Source of the DNA: 40CM-2-70-7 sp035505915
GTDB taxonomy: Bacteria; Gemmatimonadota; Gemmatimonadetes; Gemmatimonadales; GWC2-71-9
DNA length: 64,000 nt
Assembly: GCA_035505915.1 (NCBI GenBank)
Contig: DATJQI010000037.1
Coordinates: 1 to 64,000, forward strand
Direction of reading: 5' to 3'
Each line of letters begins with the position of its first letter. Within the stretch, counting starts at the first letter, position 1. The position numbers and the translations under genes are program-made. The notes beneath the pieces are model-generated. The model was not told the DNA's origin, did no database searches, and saw only the letters and a program-made list of their open reading frames with translations. This document shows, piece by piece, positions 45,295 to 52,310 of the stretch.

Positions 45295-46908
45295 GTGACG
45301 GACGTCCGCCGCCGCGTCCTGCTGACCGCGGCGCTTCTGGGGTTGGCGGCGACCTGCGCACCCGCGCAGGACCGCGTGGCGGCGATTCTTCGCGGCGCCG
45401 TCGGGCAGGTGTCCGACTCGGCCAGCCGCGCCAGCCTCGAGCGTCTCTACGGAGGCTGGTCGTGGCGCATGCTCTGGATGGGTCGTCAGGGGCCACTGGC
45501 CCGGGCCGACTCACTCCTCGCGTGGATCGACCGGTCGGCGGCGGACGGGCTCGACCCCGACGCCTACGACGCCGCCGGCATCCGCGCCTTGTGGCGCCTG
45601 CCGGGGGACTCGGTGTTGGCCGTCGCGGACGAGCGGTTGTCGGAAGCGTTTCTGCGCCTGGGGCACGACCTGTCCGCCGGGCGTGTCGTGCCGGCCCGCG
45701 TCGATTCCCTCTGGACCGGTGCGGTGACGCCGCCGAACGTCGTCGCCGTCCTCGACGAGGCGGTCCGGCGGGACGACGTCTCGGGCGCGCTCGCGAGCCT
45801 CAGGCCTCGCGCCGCGGACTACGCCGCGCTCCGTCAGGTGTTGGCCCGCTACCGCGTTCTCGCGGCGCGGGGCGGGTGGCCGCTGGTCCCCGCGGGACCC
45901 GATCTCGGGCCGGGAGACTCCGGGACCCGCGTGGCGATTCTGCGTGCGCGCCTGGCGCTGACCGACGGCCCCATCGGCGGCACCGATTCGGCCCGGTTCG
46001 ACGACGAGCTGGTCCGGGCCGTGCGCCGCTTCCAGAGCCGCCACGGTCTGCCGGCCGACGCCGTGGTGGGTCCCGAGACGCGGGCCGCCTTGAACGTGCC
46101 GGTCGCGCGGCGCATCGCCACGCTCGAGCTCAACCTCGAACGGTGGCGCTGGGTGCCGCGGACCGTCGGTCTCCGGTATGTCCTGGTGAACATCCCCGCT
46201 TTCCGGCTGGAGCTGCACGACAGCGGGCGGGTGCAGATGAGCGTGCGCGCCATCGTGGGCCGGAAGGACTGGCCCACTCCGATTACCACCGCCTGGATGG
46301 ATGGAATCACCTTCCGGCCGGAGTGGAACGTCCCGCCCCGCATCGCGCTGCTGGAGATCCTGCCGCTCGAGCGTGCCCACCCCGGATATCTCGGTCGGGA
46401 GGGGTTCCGCGTGATTTCCGTGGACGGCGGGACGCCGGTCGATCCGGACTCGGTGAACTGGGTGACGGTGGACACCGCCCGATTCCCCTACCGCCTGGTG
46501 CAGGAGCCGGGTCCGGACAATCCCCTCGGCGCGCTGCGGTTCGTCGTGGCCGATCCGTTCAACGTGGCCATCCACGACACGCCGCAGCGCGCGCTCTTCG
46601 GCGACCGGGTCCGGCTCTTCAGTCACGGTTGCGTGCGCGTGGACAGCGCGGCCCTCCTCGCGGTGCGGCTGCTCCCCGGGTGGTCCGCGGACGACGTGCG
46701 GAACGCGATGCGCGGGGATTCCAGCCGGACCGTCGGGCTGCCGCGGCGGCTCCGTGTGCTCCTGACCTACGAGACCGCCTGGGTCGACGCCGAAGGCGTG
46801 GTGCAATTCCGCGACGACATCTACGCGTGGGACGACGAGCTGGCCGCCGCGCTCGCCGGCATCCGGGTGGCGGCGGTCCGTGCGGCACCGGGGGAGGACG
46901 GACGATGA
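45295..46908 (+). CDS. Exported L,D-transpeptidase (YcbB-like)
   Basis: 537 residues with a signal peptide (RRVLLTAALLGLAATCAPAQ). A helical scaffold domain comes first, then a peptidoglycan-binding domain (about 210-260, VRRFQSRHGLPADAVVGPETRAALN, in parts), then the YkuD catalytic domain with active-site SHGCVRVDS (HGCxR). It makes 3-3 cross-links or attaches proteins to peptidoglycan. GTG start 4 nt after the DUF2892 stop. Why it precedes the hydrogenase genes is unclear; wall remodelling for a trans-envelope complex is one guess. Confidence 0.88.
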   Translation: MTDVRRRVLLTAALLGLAATCAPAQDRVAAILRGAVGQVSDSASRASLERLYGGWSWRMLWMGRQGPLARADSLLAWIDRSAADGLDPDAYDAAGIRALWRLPGDSVLAVADERLSEAFLRLGHDLSAGRVVPARVDSLWTGAVTPPNVVAVLDEAVRRDDVSGALASLRPRAADYAALRQVLARYRVLAARGGWPLVPAGPDLGPGDSGTRVAILRARLALTDGPIGGTDSARFDDELVRAVRRFQSRHGLPADAVVGPETRAALNVPVARRIATLELNLERWRWVPRTVGLRYVLVNIPAFRLELHDSGRVQMSVRAIVGRKDWPTPITTAWMDGITFRPEWNVPPRIALLEILPLERAHPGYLGREGFRVISVDGGTPVDPDSVNWVTVDTARFPYRLVQEPGPDNPLGALRFVVADPFNVAIHDTPQRALFGDRVRLFSHGCVRVDSAALLAVRLLPGWSADDVRNAMRGDSSRTVGLPRRLRVLLTYETAWVDAEGVVQFRDDIYAWDDELAAALAGIRVAAVRAAPGEDGR

Positions 46909-47147
46909 GGGCGAAACGGTGGCTCCAGGCCGCGCTCGCCATCAGCCTGTTCGGCGCGATTTTCTCGGGCGGACTGACCTATCGGGAGTTGTTCGCGGGG
47001 GCCGCCAAGTGCCCGGCCCCCGGGGCGCCGGGGACCGTCCTCGGATATCCCGCGTGCGTATACGGCTTCGTCATGTACACCGCGCTCGTCGTGGTTTGCG
47101 GGCTCGGTCTGCGGGCCGCCGGTCGGGACTCGGCCCCGAAGGAGTGA
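46905..47147 (+). CDS. Small two-helix membrane protein with two cysteines
   Basis: 80 residues, starting within the transpeptidase stop (ATGA). Two membrane helices (LQAALAISLFGAIFSGGLTY; YGFVMYTALVVVCGLGL) flank an exported loop containing Cys36 and Cys51 (KCPAPGAP...GYPACVYGFVMYT). The GYPACVYGFVMY box is distinctive and recalls the redox-loop arrangement of VKOR-like proteins, though the CxxC is absent. Function unknown. Its TGA stop is part of dyad site D. Confidence 0.65.
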   Translation: MRAKRWLQAALAISLFGAIFSGGLTYRELFAGAAKCPAPGAPGTVLGYPACVYGFVMYTALVVVCGLGLRAAGRDSAPKE

Positions 47148-47158
47148 AGATCTCTTCA
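47145..47158 (+). promoter_or_regulatory. TGAAG-N4-CTTCA dyad, site D (hydrogenase)
   Basis: GTGAAG-ATCT-CTTCAC, a perfect dyad (6-4-6), 128 nt upstream of the hydrogenase small subunit. The TGA of the preceding gene's stop codon is its first half. The CTTCACGAT flank is the reverse complement of the ATCGTGAAG flank at sites A and C, and TTCTTGG follows 11 bp after TCTTCA. Probable control site of the hydrogenase operon. Confidence 0.6.
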
Positions 47159-47285
47159 CGATTTCTTGGTCGTTTCCGTCGACCCGACCTGCCACTCTGA
47201 GAGAGGATTGCAGGTGTCTCCCGGCGGACGAGCCCGGGCCCGCCCGTCGGCGTTCCTTCACAGTCGACCCGTCGGAGCGTGCCCC

Positions 47286-48440
47286 ATGTTCTACCCGCAG
47301 TCACACCCCTGGTCGGACGGCGAATCGCTGACGGGGTACCTCGAGCGTCGCGGCATCAATCGCCGCGACTTTCTCGCGTGGTGCGCCGAGATCACCGCGA
47401 TGCTCGGCCTCGCCAGCGCGGTCACGCCGCGCGTGGCGGAAGCGCTCGTGGCGCAGAAGCGGCCCTCGGTGATCTGGCTCCAGCTCCAGGAGTGCACGGG
47501 CTGCGTCGAGAGCGTGCTCCGGAGCGAAGCGCCGACCATCGGCGACCTCGTCCTCGACCTGGTGTCGCTCGACTATCAGCACACGCTGATGGCCGGGGCG
47601 GGCAAGCAGGTGGAGGACGCGCTGCGGGCCGCGGAGGAGAAGAACCACGGGCAGTACCTGCTCGTGGTCACGGGATCGATCCCGCTCGCCGACAACGGGA
47701 TCTACTGCACGGTAGGCGGGCGCACGGCGAAGGAGATCCTTCTCGAGGCCGGGCGCGGAGCCAAGGCGGTGGTGGCGATCGGCGCCTGCGCCCATTGGGG
47801 CAGCGTCCAGGCCGCCAAGCCCAACCCGACCGGCGCGGTGGGCGTCAGTGAGGTCCTGAAGGACCGGGCGGTGGTCAACATCGCCGGGTGCCCGCCCATC
47901 GCGGACGTCGTGACCGCGACCATCGTCCACTACCTCACGTTCGGCCGCCTCCCGGTGACCGACTACGACGGCCGGCCTCTGTTCGCGTACGGCGCCCGGA
48001 TCCACGACCAGTGCAATCGACGCGCCAATTTCGACGCCGGACAGTTCGTCGAGCGCTTCGACGACGACGCGGCCCGGCGGGGCTGGTGCCTCTATCACGT
48101 GGGCTGCAAAGGCCCCGAGACGTTCTCGCCGTGTCCGATCTTCCTCTGGAACGACAAGACCAGCTGGCCCATCGGGGCCGGCCACCCCTGCCTCGGCTGC
48201 ACGGAGCGCCACTTCTGGGACACCATGACGCCGTTCTACGGCCGCCTGCCCAACGTCGGCGGGTTCGCCGTGGAGCGGTATGCGGACACGCTCGGCGCGG
48301 CGCTGGCGATCGGCGCCACCGCCGGGGTGGCGGCCCACGCGGCCGCGACCGGCGTTCACCAGTACCGGGAGCGCAAACGGAACCTGCCGGTGATCGAATC
48401 GCCGGATACGGAGAAGGGGGAGCCCCATGGCCGTCACTAG
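47286..48440 (+). CDS. [NiFe]-hydrogenase small subunit, group 1
   Basis: 384 residues. Tat signal RRDFL (26-30), then proximal cluster ligands in ECTGCVES (Cys70, Cys73), GACAHWG and GCPP; distal cluster HDQCNRR, GWCLYHVGCKGP; medial cluster SPCPIF, GHPCLGC. The CTGC motif has glycine where O2-tolerant enzymes have an extra cysteine, and a proline (SWPIG) suggests an ordinary 3Fe-4S medial cluster. The GSIPLADNGIYC stretch is like E. coli Hyd-2. A C-terminal hydrophobic helix anchors it beside cytochrome b. It transfers electrons from H2. Confidence 0.93.
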   Translation: MFYPQSHPWSDGESLTGYLERRGINRRDFLAWCAEITAMLGLASAVTPRVAEALVAQKRPSVIWLQLQECTGCVESVLRSEAPTIGDLVLDLVSLDYQHTLMAGAGKQVEDALRAAEEKNHGQYLLVVTGSIPLADNGIYCTVGGRTAKEILLEAGRGAKAVVAIGACAHWGSVQAAKPNPTGAVGVSEVLKDRAVVNIAGCPPIADVVTATIVHYLTFGRLPVTDYDGRPLFAYGARIHDQCNRRANFDAGQFVERFDDDAARRGWCLYHVGCKGPETFSPCPIFLWNDKTSWPIGAGHPCLGCTERHFWDTMTPFYGRLPNVGGFAVERYADTLGAALAIGATAGVAAHAAATGVHQYRERKRNLPVIESPDTEKGEPHGRH

Positions 48441-50142
48441 GGTCGTCGTCGACCCCATCACCCGGATCGAAGGGCACCTCCGGATCGAAGCCCAGGCGGA
48501 CGCGGGCCGGATCACCGGCGCCTGGGCCACGTCGACCCAGTTCCGCGGCATCGAGACCATCATGCAGGGCCGCGATCCGCGGGACGCATGGGCGTTCACG
48601 CAACGCATCTGCGGCGTGTGCACCGTCGTGCACGCGGTGGCGTCCTGCCGCGCCGTCGAGGACGCCCTGGACATCCGGATCCCGCCGAACGCCAACCTCA
48701 TCCGGAATCTCGTTCACGGCATGCAGTTCATTCAGGACCACGTCATCCACTTCTACCATCTCCACGCGCTGGACTGGGTGGACGTCGTCAGCGCGCTCTC
48801 GGCCGATCCGGCGGGGACGGCGCGCCTGGCGCAGTCGATCTCCCCGTGGCCCAACAACTCGGCGACCTACTTCGGCGAGGTGAAGGACCGTTTGAAGGGG
48901 TTCGTGGGGACCGGCCAGCTGGGAATCTTCACCAACGGGTACTGGGGCCATCCCGCGTACAAACTGCCGCCCGAAGCCAACCTCATGGCGGTGGCGCATT
49001 ACCTCGAGGCCCTCGACTGGCAGCGGGACGTCATCCGCCTGCACACGATCTTCGGCGGCAAGAACCCGCACCCGAACTTCCTCGTGGGGGGAATGGCCTC
49101 GGCGATCAACCTCGAAGGCCGGGCCACGATCAACGCCGCCCGGCTCTCGGAGATTCACGACCTGATCGCCCGGGCCGGCGCGTTCGTGGAGCAGGTCTAC
49201 TGGCCCGATCTCCTGGCCATCGCCGGCTTCTATAAGGAATGGGGCGCCATCGGGGGCGGGACCGGGAACTACCTGGCGGTCGGGGAATTCCCGGAAAGCG
49301 ACGTGCGCGATCTCGATTCCATGTATTTCCCCCGCGGCATCGTGATGAACCGGGATCTGACCAAGGTCTGGCCCTACGAGCAGCAGCTGGTGAAGGAGTA
49401 CATCTCGAGCTCCTGGTACGAATACTCGAAGGGCGACGATGCGGGTCTCCACCCGTATGAAGGCGAGACCCAGGCGAAGTACACCGGCCCCGCGACGCCG
49501 TGGACCTACCTGCAGGGGGAAAAGAAATACTCCTGGATGAAGGCGCCGCGGTACGACGGGCACCCGATGGAAGTCGGCCCGCTCGCCCGCGCCCTGGTGG
49601 CGTTCGCCTCGGGGCACCGGGACGTCCGGGAGATGGTGAAGGAAGTGATGGACCGGCTCAACGTGGGGCCGGCCGCGCTCTTTTCGACCCTGGGTCGCAC
49701 CGCCGCCCGCGGAATGGAAACGGTCCTGCTGGCGCGCCGGATGAGCCACTGGTACGACGCGCTGGTGGGCCGGATTCAGAGCGGAGACACCCGCACCCAC
49801 AATGGCGACAAGTGGGATCCCTCGACCTGGCCGATGAAGGCCCAGGGCTACGGGTTCCTCGACGCGCCGCGCGGGGCCCTGGGGCACTGGGTGCAGATCG
49901 AGAATCAGAAGATCGCGCGCTATCAGTGCGTCGTGCCCAGCACCTGGAACTGCTCGCCCCGGGACAAGGAGGGACAACCCGGCCCCTACGAGGCCGCGCT
50001 GATGGATCATCATCCGCTGGTGCGGCCCGATCAGCCGCTTGAAATCCTCCGGACCATCCACTCCTTCGACCCGTGCATGGCGTGCGGGGTGCATGTCCTC
50101 GACGCCACCGGTGCCGAAGTGATGTCGGTGAAGGTCCAATGA
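48427..50142 (+). CDS. [NiFe]-hydrogenase large subunit, group 1
   Basis: A 571-residue catalytic subunit. The four nickel ligands are present: RICGVC (Cys62, Cys65) and DPCMACGVH (Cys550, Cys553). A 15-residue tail follows His556 and would be cut off by the maturation protease. Motif VDPITRIEGHLRIE at the start and RGIETIMQGRDPRDAW are group 1 hallmarks. It oxidises H2 at the periplasmic face after Tat export with the small subunit. It overlaps the small subunit gene by 14 nt. Confidence 0.96.
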   Translation: MAVTRVVVDPITRIEGHLRIEAQADAGRITGAWATSTQFRGIETIMQGRDPRDAWAFTQRICGVCTVVHAVASCRAVEDALDIRIPPNANLIRNLVHGMQFIQDHVIHFYHLHALDWVDVVSALSADPAGTARLAQSISPWPNNSATYFGEVKDRLKGFVGTGQLGIFTNGYWGHPAYKLPPEANLMAVAHYLEALDWQRDVIRLHTIFGGKNPHPNFLVGGMASAINLEGRATINAARLSEIHDLIARAGAFVEQVYWPDLLAIAGFYKEWGAIGGGTGNYLAVGEFPESDVRDLDSMYFPRGIVMNRDLTKVWPYEQQLVKEYISSSWYEYSKGDDAGLHPYEGETQAKYTGPATPWTYLQGEKKYSWMKAPRYDGHPMEVGPLARALVAFASGHRDVREMVKEVMDRLNVGPAALFSTLGRTAARGMETVLLARRMSHWYDALVGRIQSGDTRTHNGDKWDPSTWPMKAQGYGFLDAPRGALGHWVQIENQKIARYQCVVPSTWNCSPRDKEGQPGPYEAALMDHHPLVRPDQPLEILRTIHSFDPCMACGVHVLDATGAEVMSVKVQ

Positions 50143-50903
50143 CCGCCCCGGGCTCGCGGCCCGCGCCTCGTCCCCGTGCCAAACGGGGCGTCTCGCTGGC
50201 CCACAAGGCGCCGCCTCCCTCGGGCGACTATCACTGGGTGTATCTGTGGGAGTGGCCCATCCGCGCCATGCACTGGGCGGCGGCGGGATCCATCCTGGTG
50301 CTGTTCCTCACCGGGTTCTACATCGGCGAGCCGGCCTTCCTGGCCGGCGGCTCCGAGGCGCGGCCGGGTTTCGCCATGGGGTGGGTCCGCTTTCTGCACT
50401 TCGCGGCGGCCGCGGTATTCGTCGCGACCGGCATCGTCCGGGCCTACTGGATGCTCGCGGGGAATCAGTTCGAGCGCTGGCCCGCGCTCTTCCCGGTGCG
50501 GCCCCGCGACTGGGGCAACGCGTGGCGCCAGGTCAAGTTCTACCTGATGATCCAGCCCGAGAAGGCGCCGCACTACCTCGGGCACAACCCGCTGCAGCAG
50601 TTCTCCTACACCGGCATGTACGCCGTCGCGGCCCTGATGGCGGTGACCGGGTTCGCGATGTTCGGGCAGTACGAGCCGGGCGGCTTCTGGTACTCGGCGA
50701 CGCAATGGTACGTCTCGTTCGCCGGCGGGATCCAGGTGATCCGCGTGGTCCACCACGTCGCCGCCTGGGCGTTCCCGATCTTCGTTCCGATCCACGTCTA
50801 CCTGGCGATGCGGGCCGATCTGCTCGAGCGCACCGGCACCATCTCCTCGATCATCAGCGGCGGGCGCTTCGTGCGCGCCGACGTGACCTACGTCGATGAG
50901 TGA
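50139..50903 (+). CDS. Hydrogenase cytochrome b subunit
   Basis: 254 residues with four or five membrane helices. Haem-ligand histidines lie in AMHWAAAGSILVLFLTGF, RFLHFAAAAVF and RVVHHVAAWAFPIFVPIHVYLAM. It matches the HyaC/HupC family that passes electrons from the small subunit to quinone. The N-terminal 30 residues are Arg/Pro-rich. ATGA overlap with the large subunit; 8-nt overlap with the protease gene. Confidence 0.92.
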   Translation: MTAPGSRPAPRPRAKRGVSLAHKAPPPSGDYHWVYLWEWPIRAMHWAAAGSILVLFLTGFYIGEPAFLAGGSEARPGFAMGWVRFLHFAAAAVFVATGIVRAYWMLAGNQFERWPALFPVRPRDWGNAWRQVKFYLMIQPEKAPHYLGHNPLQQFSYTGMYAVAALMAVTGFAMFGQYEPGGFWYSATQWYVSFAGGIQVIRVVHHVAAWAFPIFVPIHVYLAMRADLLERTGTISSIISGGRFVRADVTYVDE

Positions 50904-51408
50904 GCGCCCGACCGTCGTCATCGGCCTCGGGAACCCCCTCATGGGCGACGACGGCCTCGGCCTCGCGGCGCTCACGCGGCTGCAGGCCGACTGGGAGCTG
51001 CCCGCGGGCGTCGAGTGCGTGGACGGCGGGACCTGGGGACTGAATCTCCTGCCGGTGATCGAAGACGCGGGACGCCTGATCCTCATCGACGCGATCACCG
51101 CCGGGACCGCGCCCGGCACCCTGGTCCGGATCCCGCGCGAGCGGCTCCCGCGCTACCTCGCCAGCAAGATCTCGCCGCACGAAGTGGATCTCCGGGACGT
51201 GCTGGCGCTGGCCGAGCTGCGCCGGACCCTGCCGGCGGACACCACCGCCATCGGCCTCGAGCCCGCGAAGGTCGCCCTGGGCAGCGAGCTCAGCCCGCCG
51301 GTCGACGCGGCGCTGGACCTCCTGGTCGCCGGGATCGTGGACGATCTCGCGGAGCGGGGCCACGCCTGCCGGCGGCGGATCGCGCACGGCGCGGTGTCCC
51401 GTGCATGA
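50896..51408 (+). CDS. Hydrogenase maturation endopeptidase (HyaD/HupD)
   Basis: A 170-residue aspartic-type protease that removes the large-subunit C-terminal tail after nickel insertion. The GLGNPLMGDDGLG motif contains the nickel-sensing Asp/Glu, and DAITAGTAPG and ISPHEVDLRDVL carry the other conserved residues, including the histidine. Length is normal. It is placed between the structural and hyp genes. Confidence 0.92.
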   Translation: MSERPTVVIGLGNPLMGDDGLGLAALTRLQADWELPAGVECVDGGTWGLNLLPVIEDAGRLILIDAITAGTAPGTLVRIPRERLPRYLASKISPHEVDLRDVLALAELRRTLPADTTAIGLEPAKVALGSELSPPVDAALDLLVAGIVDDLAERGHACRRRIAHGAVSRA

Positions 51409-51658
51409 GATGAGCCTGGCCCTGGAGATCGGGCGGATCGCGGAGGAGCGCGCGGGCGACGCGGTGGGACACGTCGTCACGGTGGGCGTCGAGGTGGGGG
51501 ACGGCGCGGGCGTCGAGCCCGAGAACCTGGCCTTCTGTCTCGAAGCCGTGCTGGCGACGCCGCCCTTCCGCCGGGCGCGCCCGGTCCTCGAGCGGCGGGC
51601 CGGCGACGGCTTGCGACTTCTCTACCTGGAGGTGGACGATGAGCGTCCGGACGATTGA
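51401..51658 (+). CDS. hypA: HypA-like nickel chaperone lacking the zinc loop
   Basis: 85 residues. It starts MHEMSLALEIG (GTG start), retaining His2 and Glu3 of the HypA nickel site, and ends LRLLYLEVDDE, the normal last strand. The zinc-binding loop between them (about 35 residues with two CxxC pairs, usual total 113) is missing: VLERRAGDGLRLLYLEV joins directly. There is no cysteine pair. It overlaps the protease gene by 8 nt and hypB by 20 nt. Nickel delivery may still work, or HypB may act without it. Confidence 0.8.
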   Translation: MHEMSLALEIGRIAEERAGDAVGHVVTVGVEVGDGAGVEPENLAFCLEAVLATPPFRRARPVLERRAGDGLRLLYLEVDDERPDD

Positions 51659-52310
51659 GGTCCGTGAGCGGGTGATGGCGAGCAACGACGAGCTCGCCGC
51701 CCGGGTCCGCGCCCGCCTCCGCGCGGCGGGCGTGCCGGCGTTCAACCTCGTGTCCTCCCCCGGGGCGGGGAAGACGCTCCTGCTCGAGCGGACCCTCGCG
51801 GACCTCGGGCGGGAGCTGCGGATCGCCGTCGTCACGGGGGACGTCCAGACCCAGAACGACGCGGACCGCCTGGCCCGGCACACGGACCGCCTGGTGCAGG
51901 CCGTGGTCACGAACGGGGCGTGCCATCTCGACGCCCGCCAGATCACCACCGCGCTGGACGCCGTGGATCTCCCGGCGACCGACCTCCTGTTCATCGAGAA
52001 CGTCGGCAACCTGGTCTGTCCCGCGAGCTGGGATCTGGGGGAAGACGCGAAGGTGGTGCTCTTCTCGGTGACGGAGGGTGAGGACAAGCCGGCGAAGTAT
52101 CCCAAGATGTTCCGGGAAGCCCGCTACGTCGTGATGACCAAGCTCGATCTCCTCCCGCATGTGGGCTTCAGCATCGAGGAGGCCGTCGCGATCGCCACCG
52201 AGGTGAACCCCCGCCTCCAGTTCCTGTTCACGTCGGCGACGGAGCCGGAAGGGCTGGAGGAGTGGTACGGCTTCCTTCGGAACCAGGTCCGCCGCCGCAG
52301 CGCCGCATGA
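51639..52310 (+). CDS. hypB: Hydrogenase nickel-insertion GTPase HypB
   Basis: 223 residues. P-loop SPGAGKT at 40-46; VVTGDVQTQNDADR, NGACHLDA (the intersubunit nickel-site Cys-His pair) and the TKLDLLPH guanine motif are intact. It has no histidine-rich N-terminal nickel-storage region. It powers nickel delivery to the large subunit together with HypA. Its stop overlaps the hypF start (ATGA). Confidence 0.95.
   Translation: MSVRTIEVRERVMASNDELAARVRARLRAAGVPAFNLVSSPGAGKTLLLERTLADLGRELRIAVVTGDVQTQNDADRLARHTDRLVQAVVTNGACHLDARQITTALDAVDLPATDLLFIENVGNLVCPASWDLGEDAKVVLFSVTEGEDKPAKYPKMFREARYVVMTKLDLLPHVGFSIEEAVAIATEVNPRLQFLFTSATEPEGLEEWYGFLRNQVRRRSAA

Noticed and set aside
47187..47215. Inverted repeat ACCTGC ... 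GCAGGT and possible sigma54 promoter before the hydrogenase
   Set aside because: The 6-bp arms with a 17-nt loop are weak and the sequence lacks the GG and GC pairs at -24/-12 required for sigma54.
51600..51660. Possible frameshift or assembly error in hypA
   Set aside because: The last strand (LRLLYLEVDDE) is read in the same frame as the start, and no frame nearby contains CxxC pairs, so the loop is absent rather than shifted.
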